A program made the position numbers and the translations under genes. 64,000 nucleotides of DNA, from the NCBI RefSeq assembly GCF_003144245.1, contig NW_020289978.1:868001-932000 (forward strand), in the 5' to 3' direction. Positions 55,333 to 64,000 of the stretch are shown one piece after another. A model generated the notes under the pieces. That model searched no databases and was not told the DNA's origin. It saw only the letters and a list, made by a program, of their open reading frames with translations. Source of the DNA: Jaminaea rosea. Taxonomy: Eukaryota > Basidiomycota > Exobasidiomycetes > Microstromatales. Positions within the stretch are counted from its first letter, which is position 1. Each line of letters opens with the position of its first letter.

Positions 55333-56837
55333 CTACATCTTGAAGCGCTGGCCGTCATGGTTGGCTGGTAGTGGTACCTCGACGAAGCCAGGTTGAAGGC
55401 GGCTGATGGAGATGTGTCCGTGTTGGATGGCCCCTGGTAACGATGTGAGAGAGGAGAGAGTGCAGGTGGTGAGGTGTGACGACAGGGGAGGTGACGCGGA
55501 CAGGTGAAGTGATGTCCAAGGGAAGGCGGAGGGATGGTCAGCGGTGCTCGCAATGATAGTGAAGACAACCAAAGCAGAGAGCCCAGCGTGTGTTGGTCGA
55601 TGTCGCTGCATGACGTGTGGGCGTGGGCGTTGGGCGTGGGCGCATGTCGGCGTTGTGGCCGGCCACGCACCTCTCCGCCTGCTCATGCATCCTGTCCTCC
55701 TCACCACCACTGCTCATCGCATGCTCACACGCGCGCTTCATCGCCCAATACTCACATGCATCAGTACCTACGAAGCTCTCCTCCGATCCTCTGGCCATCA
55801 TGGACGACATCTCTGGCGCAAAGACCAGATTCGTCTTGGGCTTAGGCGCCGACGCGGGAATATGAGTGGCTGCTGCTTGGCCTTGACCCGACTCCTGAGG
55901 CTCCATCAGCTTGAAGAGTTTTGGGTAGCTATTCTTCCACACGGCAGTCCAGAAGACCTGCGGATCCTTCAACGTCCATGCCAATGGCACATTGATACTG
56001 TACACACCGACAGAGGGTTCCCACCCGCGCACCAACCGCTCGACGAGGTCGATGCTGATATTGTGGGCGATCTGTACCAGTTCGACGGGCGCGACGGACA
56101 CGACGTGCTTCCATGCTGAGGGAGAGGAGGCGGCGGGCGGTTGAGGAGGGTCCGTCTCTTCGCCCTCGTCTGACGTCGGCTGGCTGGGCCCGGACGAGAG
56201 GCCCTTGGCATCTATTGCGTCTTGAATTGCCTTGGGGACGACGGAGAAGTGGGCGTACGATACCGCAATGGCCTTGTGCTTTGAGAGGGCACCAGCCATT
56301 GCTGCGCCGAGGGTGCCAGAAGACATGGCGAAGGCGGCGCCCGTGTTGCGGCCGAGGTTGGGACCGCTGAGGACGAGATCAAAGGGCTTTTGCTCGGCAT
56401 CGGGGAAGAGCTGCGACTGGTTGAAGAGGCCGATGCTGGTGCACGTTGTTGGTGACTGGCGGCGAAGAGGGCCAAGGACGTCAGTCGAATCGGGATGGAC
56501 ATGGTCCACCGGTGCTCGCCGCACTCACCCCGTCAATCAGCACCCACTCCTCCTTCGCCCCTCCTGGACGCCTCTCCGTCTCCCACTTCCCTGCTCCTTC
56601 CCCATCCTGCTCCGGGTAGTAGTACCAGAGCCCGATGGACCCCTTTACGCTGAAGGCCATTGCGCCCCAGCTCTTCTGATGAGAGGGCAGCACGACAGAG
56701 ACGTGGTGTCCGCGGTTTACGAGAGTACGGTAGAAGGAGAGGATATGCGGCGAGGCTGGACCTGGGCAGCCATCATCGTTGACGAGGAGGATGTTGAGCG
56801 GCGTGCGCGAGGATGACGAGGAGGATGATGGGGCCAT
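55333..56837 (-). CDS. SurE-family acid phosphatase/5'-nucleotidase
   Basis: Three exons, 56837-56529, 56455-55756 and 55433-55333, sum to 369 residues. SurE proteins are metal-dependent phosphatases acting on nucleotides and other phosphomonoesters. The metal-binding N-terminus reads NILLVNDDG (Asp21-Asp22), then VSVVLPSHQKSWGAMAFS, DGSPTTCTSIGL across the first junction, and VLSGPNLGRNTGAAF. Near the C-terminus the join after GTDA gives GTDAWAIQHGHISIS, matching the fungal GSDSWAV pattern. The second intron is 322 bases, far longer than the others here. The protein corresponds to the free-standing fungal SurE (Yarrowia PHO2-like) rather than the tubulin-tyrosine-ligase fusion Pby1, as no ligase domain follows. 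The start [10 protein letters not shown] is the first Met before the conserved block. Confidence 0.88.
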
Positions 56838-57420
56838 GCCTGCTTCAAAGAGGGGATGCTGCGAAGGCGTCGGAGCGTGGACAGGAGACGCGACTGACGT
56901 GTCTGCGAGAGTGTATGCTGCGGAGATCGGCCGCAGTCGTAACCAATTGACGCGAGTGCAGGCGCAGAGAGCTGATAACGAGCAGATGAAAGCACGAAAG
57001 GCGAAAGGGGATACGAGAGCAATTGATGAGGTTGAGTAAGATAGCGCCAACTGACGCCGGTCGTCTCTCGCTCGCTCGGACCCAATGATGCTGCGATTTC
57101 GCCCGTCTCGAGACTGCCTCGGTCTCGTCTCGCATGAGAAGAAAGCACCGCCGCACGGACGCAGCCCTTTCGGGCAAGAAGTCGAGGCCGAAATCGATCC
57201 ACGCACGCAGCAGCGCCTTGGCGGGCGGCCGACCCGCACATCAGCGAACGGCAGCAAAGGCAGCAATTACCAGTCTCACATCAAGCAAATACCAACCAGC
57301 ACCACGATATGGATTGCAGACGAAGAGCAGAGAAACGTGACTACACTTTGCCATGCTGTGATTGGGTGTGTGCACACCCGCTTAGAGTCGCGACGAGTTG
57401 GTCATCGCCGCGGCGAATTC
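56838..57420. other. Intergenic region upstream of the SurE gene
   Basis: These 583 bases hold the SurE promoter and the 3' end of the next minus-strand gene. No gene or motif is supported. Confidence 0.35.
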
Positions 57421-59224
57421 CTACTTGTCCGCACCCAAGCTAATGCTCAACGGGTCCTTGCCGCTCTTAACATCCTCGAAGCTCAGCATCTTCCCATTCG
57501 CATACAGCTCAATGCAATGCGCTACGACTGGGTCGCGACCCATGCTGGATACGGCCGCCACGCTGCCATCCTTGCGCCCGTAGAAGGCGAGGAACTTGCC
57601 CTCGGACGGGTTGCCGTCCAGGTAGGTGAGGTCGAGCTCAGGAGGGGCGGGGTTGCCATCTGAGACGTAGCGTAGCTGTCCACCAAGGGCGGACCAGAAG
57701 ACTGGTGGGCGAGTGTAGGGTTGAGGAGAATTGTTCTTGCCGCTGCCAGAGAGACGGGCGACTGTGGCTCCTACTGCACGCCCTTGATTACCAGCAACGT
57801 TCCAGTGCTCAATACGGTTGAGTCCCGACTTGCCGTCAAAGGCAGGCCAAGACGCGATATCGCCCGCAGCGTACACGTTGTCCACGCCAGAGGGCAAACC
57901 GACGACCTTGAGCGTAGAGTCGACTTCGATTGAGCCGTCTTTCTGTAGCTGCGGGAAGCCTTGAGCGCTCTTGCTCAGGAAGTCGGTGGCTGGGCGAGCA
58001 CCAACGCCCAGGATGACCACGTCCGCCTTGATGGATACCGCCTTGCCATTGTTATCCTTGATCTTGACAGCGGTTGGTGTGCCGTCCTTGCCCTCGATAC
58101 CCTCGACGCTAGCCTCCTGATAGAACTGAATGCCATTGTTCTTCGACTGCGCCTGCTGCAGGCCCAACCCGACCTCCTCGCCCAGAATCTTCGCGAGGGG
58201 CACCTTGTCCATTCCGACGACGGTGACGCTCTTGGCCTTTTTCTGGCCAGCCATGGCGATGGAAATCTCAAAGCCGATGAAAGACGAGCCGATAACCACG
58301 GCATCCTTGTCGCCTTTGTCCCCGAGCGAGGCGAGGGCCTCAGCTACATCGCCGACTTCACGGATGACATGGACGCCCTTGAGCTCTCCCTCCTTTGCGC
58401 CGGGAAGGGGCAAGCGCTTGGCGATGGAACCTGTGGCGAGAAGAAGATTGTCGTACTCGATGCTGTCGCCGGATGAGGTCTGTACCTTGTTCTCCTTGAG
58501 CGAGAGGCCCGTGACTTCGGTGCCCGTCCTGAGGTCGACTTTGAGGACGTTCTTGAGATGAGCAGCGGAGCGCCAAATGAGGGCGTTGGCGTCGCCGACG
58601 AGACCCTTGGAGAGCTTGGTGCGGTCGAGCGGGGCGTCCTTCTCAGACGAGATGAGGGTGATCTTGCCCAGGTAGCCCTCCTTGCGTGCCGACTCGACGG
58701 CGTTGATGGCTGCAGACCCGCCGCCGATGATGACGAGCCCCTTGCCCTCCTGCTTGACTTGGCCCTTGCACTCTACCGGCCTACCAGGCTTGCCCTTGAG
58801 CTGCTCCTCCTCAGCCTCAACGTACACGTCACCATTCTCGTCGATCTCAGTGGGGAAGGAGAGGAGGTTGTCCAATGCAGGCGAGTCCTCGAGGTCGCCC
58901 GTTGCGGCCTGGAAACGCGCTCCGTGCCATGGGCAGATGAGGCAGCCGTCACCGGTGAGCACACCGTTCTCCAGAGGCGCGCCGTAGTGAGTGCACTTGG
59001 CGGACGTGGCATGGATCTTGCCCTTGAAGTTGCTCAGCAAGATCTGAAGGGCATCATCGCCAGAGCCAAAGGCGGTAAAGGCCTTCTTTTGGCCGGGCTT
59101 GGGGCTGAGCGCGGGGCAAGGAGAATCAGGTCAGACTGAGCCGCAGCTGAGGAACTTTCCCCCCACTCTGGGCACACGCCCTCACTCACAGGTCCTTGGA
59201 CGAGGCGAGCTTGACCCTAGTCAT
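57421..59224 (-). CDS. Rieske-ferredoxin/FAD-NAD reductase of the AIFM3/Nfrl type
   Basis: Two exons, 59224-59190 and 59104-57421, join in phase 2 to give 572 residues. An N-terminal Rieske [2Fe-2S] domain is read as C49-x-H51 (KCTHYGAPLENGV) and C69-x2-H72 (ICPWHGARF). An FAD-binding fold follows from about residue 135 (LVIIGGGSAAINAVESA), with ATGSIAKRLPLPG. The NAD-binding fold is VVIGSSFIGFEISIAM, and YAAGDIASWPAFDGKSG precedes the reductase C-terminal domain (PPVFWSALGGQLRYVSDG). The set is the AIF-like family that includes AIFM3. The role is probably NAD(P)H-linked electron transfer; the partner is unknown. No clear mitochondrial presequence is seen (MTRVKLASSKDLPKPG). The start rests on the small first exon, which fits phase and reads into the Rieske domain. 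Confidence 0.9.
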
Positions 59225-60018
59225 TGCGGTCAACGAGGTGGTGAACGAGCGAGATGAAGACGCGACGTGCCTCTGAGCAGCTAGTAGGGATGAAGCGGAG
59301 GAAGTCGATGCCCTGTGAAGCATCGATTGTAGGATGAGAAGGAGGAGAAGAAGAGAGCTTTGAAATCAGACTGGGTGGGCTTATGTTAATGAAAGGCTGA
59401 GATTGGGCGATCGCAGGCACGAGGGCTGACAAATGGCCGTCGATCCAGCGCTCGCGGCCCGTGCAGCTCGGTGAGGCTCCAGGGTCCAGCTCGAGCTGCG
59501 TGCGACTCGCAACTCCACTCGAGGCGCATGGGCGAGACGTCGACGAAGATGCTGATGAATCGCTGCAGACTCACCCGCTTCCAGGGGGATCGCACGGCTC
59601 ATTGTCATTGTCGCAGACGTGGCTCCTCGTCAAGACACGATGAACGAGAGCTCACACGACACTCGCTCGTCATTTTGCCAGTTGGGTCTTCGCCGGGTGA
59701 GACCGACACATGGCCCTCGGAGGCGGCGCTTCGGTACATGCATCTCTTCCAAACCACTCATGCCGTCGTGCCATGATCATTTCTTCCCCGCGGTGTGTTC
59801 TGTTGTTGTTCTTGCTCGTCTTCTGAGCTTGGCGTACGTCCTCTGCTGTTCAGCTTAGCTTCGCCCATGCCCACCGCCCCTCGCTCGCGTGGCCTCGGCG
59901 GATGAGGTGGCCCAAGCGGCACTTGACGGACCAAGGGCGGACTGAGCGAAGGTCGTCGCCTGTCTTCCTGACTTTCCACGATCACTCAAACGTCCACACA
60001 TCGCCGTAGCTCGCAATC
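59225..60018. other. Divergent promoter region, Rieske reductase and CAND1
   Basis: These 794 bases lie between the start codons of two divergent genes. No gene is supported. Open frames here are short and unconserved. Confidence 0.35.
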
Positions 60019-63000
60019 ATGGGCTCTCGCGTGTCGGCCAGCGAGGTCAATGCCTTGCTAGAGAAGGTGCGAAAGTCCGGTGGCGGAGAAGGAGATGAGC
60101 GGCGCGACGATTGACCATCCACCCTGTCCTCATCCTCCTACGCGAGCAGATGAAGTCACAGGATGCCGACTTCAGGTGAGCAAACGGCGTGCATTCTGAT
60201 CAACGGTTTGGTTCTGATTAATCTCTTGAACATGGTTCCTCCAGATTCATGGCACTCAATGACCTCATCAGTGATTCAAAGCGCGATGGCAGCGCCCCCA
60301 TGATCCAGATGGACCAGGACCTCGAAGGCAAGGTAGTCGCCCAAATTCTCGAGCTCATGAAGGACGCCAACGGGGAGGTCAAGAACATGGCCGTCAAGAG
60401 GTGAGTCTGCCAAGTCACTACGACGGTGCTTCGCTGCGTTGACACTGATATCATTCTATGCTCTCGCCGCAGCCTCGGGGTCCTCGTTGCCGGCCGCTTA
60501 CGAGACAAACAGATCTCCATCATCATCGACAACCTCGTCAAGTTCATTTCATCAAAGGAGGAAGACCTACGAGACATTGCCTCACTGGCGCTCAAGACTG
60601 TTGTTGGCAGCCTACCTGCTGGGTCGACTCCTGCTCGTCTTGCATTCGATAGCCTGTCCCCTAAACTCCTCAGCGCAGTCGGAGACGGCGCATCCTCGCA
60701 AGAGCTCATCATCGACTCACTCGACGTCCTTGCCGACCTCTTTCTGCGCTTTCCACGAAATCTTGTCGAAAATGCTGGCCTGCAGAAAGCTGGTCTCCAG
60801 TCTCTCCTTCCTCTTCTCGGCCATTCCCGCGTAGCCGTTCGCAAGCGTGCAACATCCGCCCTCAGCACCCTCGCAGCTAGCTCCTCGTCCGAAGTCTTCA
60901 CGCAGCTCTCCTCGGCGATTTCTACCGATCTCAGCGGCACCGATACGGAGCGCATCAAGACCGTGGTGCAGCTTGTCGGCGCATTGGCTCGCCTCAGCCC
61001 TCGTCGCCTTGGACGTCGCCTGCCCGACTTTATGCCGCGCATCGTGGAGAACGCCCAGAAGGAGGACGACGACGAGCTGCGAGAGACTTGTCTCCAGGCT
61101 ATGGAGCTCGTCCTGCTACGATGCCCTACCGAGATCACGCCCTTCCTCAACCAGCTCATTGACATTGGCATTCAACTCATCAAGCATGACCCCAACTTTG
61201 CAGGCGGCAATGATTCTGACGACGAGATGGCAGACGGAAGCGATGCCGGGAATGACGAGGACGACGACGACCTCGACTTGGACGACGAGTACTCGGATGA
61301 CGACGACGTGTCGTGGAAGGTCAGGCGAGCAGCTGCCAAGACCCTCAGTGCGGCCATTGCTACTCGCCCTGAGCTCCTAGCCAGTCTTGTAGCCTCTGTC
61401 ACTCCCGTCCTCGTCTCTCGATTTTCTGAACGTGAGGAGAGCGTGCGACTGGAGATTTTCAGCACTTTTCTCTCGCTGCTGCGTCAAGTGCAGCTGAGTG
61501 CGGGCTTGGCTCAAGCGACGGAGGTCAGGGGCCAATCACCTGGAGCTCTCAAGCGTAAGAGGGACACCAGCAGGCAAACCGCACAGAACGACGCCGCCAC
61601 GACGGCAGCCGCCACCAGTCCGCGCTCTCAATTGCGTACGATGTCGCCGACTATCTCCAAGGCGCTGATCAAGGAGCTCGGCGGCAAGTCAGCGAGCACG
61701 AGGCTGACCTGCGCTTCAGCCTTCCGCGAGCTGGCCGTCGTGCTGCAAGGAGGATTGGATCCTAGCATTCCTGCCATCATTGCTCAGCTTGAGAAAGCTA
61801 TCAAGACGGCAGGTTCGGCTGCTGGCGGCGTAGGCTCCACCTCAATCAAGTCGGAGGTCATCTCCTTCCTCCGCGTCCTCTTCATCACGCACTCGCCCAA
61901 GGCTTACGAGGGTCAGCTTGCCACCATCACCGAGATACTGGCTTCCGCCATCACGGATCAGGCTCATCGCGACTCGGTCGAGGCCCTCGATGCCAGTGCA
62001 GATCTGGTGGCGGAACTTTCCGGCACTCAGTCAACTGTACTCCCGCTCTACGAGGCCACTCTGTCGCGCCTCAACCGTCAGGATTCGGACTCTGAAATCA
62101 AGGAAAAGGGCATCGCTACGCTAGGTGCTTTGCTCGCGTTTGCAGGGTCGCAACTGCAGAACAAGTACAGCGAGTGCTTCCCGGTGCTGCTTGAGCGTCT
62201 GCGCAACGAAGTCACCCGCTTTGCGACAGTCAAGGTCATCACGCTGCTTGCCGCCTCGCAAGCTTGCACTGGCGCAGAGTTCGAGAACTTCCTCCAGACG
62301 TGCGACGACGAGGTGGCTACGCTGCTGCGTCAAAGCAATCGCCCGCTCAAGCTTGCTGCCTTTGATGCACTCGCAGCCTCGCTGGAAAGACTAGGCTCTC
62401 ATCTGAGCTCCTCGACGGCCAATAGCATCCTGACGGAGATTCACGCACTGCTCTTGCATGACGTCGACATGACGCTGCTTCCATACGCCCTCAAGACGGT
62501 CGGTTTACTCGTCTCGTCGAATCCAAACAATCTCTCCACGGCGCGTGACGCCGTCTTCCCCCGAATCATGGAGCTCGTCAAGTCACCGCTGCTCCAGGGA
62601 ACCGCACTCGAGTCCGTTGTCGCCTTCATACGCGTGGTGGTAGCCGTCGACACCAAACAGGGTGCTAGCACAGTCAAGGAGCTCTTGGCGTCCTACGAGA
62701 ATGGAGGCGCTCCAGCCAGCGTCGCCCGCTGTATTGGCGCTGCTGTCATCGCCGACCAGTCCAGCGTGCCCAAGGTGCTCAAGGACGTGGGTAAGCAGCT
62801 GGGCGATGCCAACGACGCGACCACAGCCTTCAATCTGCTCATCCTCGGCGAGGTGGGCCGTTTCGAGGACTTTAGCAAGCATGAAAAGCTTTCAGAGCAG
62901 GTGTTGGCTGCCTTCGCCAGCGAGAGCGATGAGGTGCGAAGCGCGGCAGCCTTTGCGCTTGGCAACATGGGCGTGGGTAACTTGGACGCTTTCCTCCCTG

Positions 63001-64000
63001 TCATCCGACAGCACGTCGAGTCGGACGACACAAAGCACCGTCTACTGGCACTCAATGCGCTAAAGGAGCTCATCACGCACGGCTCTCCGGCGCAACTCGC
63101 CAGCGTAGCGGAGCAAGTCTGGACACCCCTCCTCGACATTTGTCAGATCAACGATGAGGCTACACGCAACATCGGGGCCGAGTGTCTCGCTCGCTTGACG
63201 CTGACCGATCCGCAGCGCTACCTCGTCCAGCTGCAGTCACGTCTCGCCGACCCTTCAGCCTCAACGCGCGCAGCGGTCATCGCCGCGGTCCGCTTCACGC
63301 TCACCGATGCTTCTTCAACGTACGATGACCTGCTGGCGCCCTTCCTCCTCGACTTCCTCACCTTGCTCAAAGATCCTGACCTCGAAGTGCGCCGCCACGC
63401 AATGTTTGCGCTCAACAGCTCGGCGCACAACAAGCCGCACCTGATCCGGGAGCACCTCACTACGCTCCTCCCGCTCCTGTACGAAGAGACGCACGTCCGC
63501 AAGGAGCTGATGCGCAAGGTAGCCATGGGCCCCTTTACGGTCACCCAGGACGACGGTTTGGACCTGCGCAAGAATGCATTTGAGACGATGTACACCCTTC
63601 TCGACACTTGCTTGGCGCAGATTGCTCTGCCGGAGTATCTGGCTCGCGTGATTGCAGGATTGAGGGACGACGATCAGGTCAAGCTGCTTTGCTACTTGAT
63701 CCTCGTGAGGCTAGCAGACCTTGTGCCACTCCAGATGGGTCAGAATCTGGACGAGGTTTCTGACCCGATTGGCGAGTCACTCAAGATCAAGCTCAAGGAT
63801 GGAGCTACGAAGCAGGATGTCGAGAAGAGCACCGAGCTGACACGAGCAGCGTTCAGGGCGCTGGTTGCGCTGGAGAGGTTGGTGAGCAAGGACGGCGCCG
63901 GTGGATCGGGAGTCGTATCGGCGCCGCGATTCCAGCAGCTGGTAAGGGAGGCAGCTACGGGGCCGTCTGCTGCGTTGTACCGCGAGGTGGCCGCGGCAGC
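60019..64000 (+). CDS. CAND1: CAND1/TIP120 cullin exchange factor (partial at right edge)
   Basis: Four exons are visible, 60019-60066, 60150-60175, 60245-60400 and 60473 to the window end, encoding 1252 residues so far. CAND1 is an all-HEAT-repeat protein that binds unneddylated cullin-Rbx1 and exchanges substrate receptors of SCF ligases. The start reads SEVNALLEK and then DADFRFMALNDLIS and NGEVKNMAVKSLGVLV, the CAND1 N-terminus, rebuilt across three introns. The second exon is only 26 bases. HEAT helices follow throughout, with an acidic loop (DEDDDDLDLDDEYSDDDDV) near residue 340 that ends in SWKVRRAAAKTL, as in other CAND1 proteins, and an Ala-rich basic insert near 445. The conserved C-terminal block (RKNAFETMYTLLDTCL, LKIKLKDGATKQDVEK) is present. 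Human CAND1 has 1230 residues, so only a short tail should lie outside. Confidence 0.93.

Noticed and set aside
1-64000. Search for tRNA, rRNA, CRISPR arrays, transposons and virus-like elements
   Set aside because: By eye I found no B-box-like GGTTCGA in a cloverleaf context, no spaced direct repeats, no terminal repeats with target duplications, and no reverse transcriptase, integrase, capsid or transposase frames.

Overview
The window looks like a gene-dense, GC-rich nuclear segment of a basidiomycete fungus, most likely a smut-lineage (Ustilaginomycotina-type) yeast or dimorph. The lineage is an inference. It rests on short introns of about 55 to 120 bases with GTGAGT-like donors, on Ser/Pro/Gln-rich inserts in otherwise conserved proteins, and on a gene set that is fungal throughout (KTR mannosyltransferase, PSP1, RGP1, a Vsb1-type SLC26 protein, a Cdc11 septin). 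I see no transposon, virus-like element, tRNA, rRNA or CRISPR array.

Layout, left to right. At 0.2-9.4 kb are SGF11 (-), RGP1 (+) and a vacuolar SLC26/STAS/cNMP transporter (+). At 9.6-10.8 kb is an orphan (-), followed by a 1.5 kb gene-free stretch. At 12.3-20.3 kb three minus-strand genes follow one another: MTR4 RNA helicase, a GTPBP1-type GTPase and the splicing factor MFAP1. At 20.6-23.5 kb are mitochondrial EF-Ts (+) and a KTR mannosyltransferase (-). At 24.7-33.9 kb are two long minus-strand genes, a LIM/C1/RhoGAP protein and a PSP1 protein. At 35.2-42.9 kb are a mitochondrial-looking trypsin-fold protease (-), CZIB (+), DPH2 (+), fructosamine-3-kinase (-) and an orphan (+). At 43.0-49.9 kb are mS35 (-), proteasome beta2 (+), a Cdc11 septin (-) and an L-asparaginase with ankyrin repeats (+). 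At 49.9-51.8 kb I support no gene. At 51.8-64 kb are a disordered orphan with cell-cycle motifs (-), a SurE phosphatase (-), a Rieske/AIF-type reductase (-) and CAND1 (+, running off the right edge).

Most genes are housekeeping and are not functionally linked as an operon would be. Several divergent pairs share short promoters (SGF11/RGP1, MFAP1/TSFM, protease/CZIB, mS35/proteasome beta2), and three of these short promoters plus that of MTR4 carry a CACGTG E-box. All exon models below were built by hand from splice sites, reading phase and family conservation. Exon lengths add up to whole codons in every multi-exon model.

The most unusual items are a PSP1 gene that starts with a 9-base coding exon and a 30-base in-frame microexon, a CZIB gene whose first coding exon is only 6 bases, a 901-residue orphan with a KEN box, four full CDK sites and an internal 55-codon tandem repeat, and the repeated E-box. 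I did not find a convincing multi-gene new system. The best candidate for undescribed biology is the orphan at 51.8-54.5 kb.
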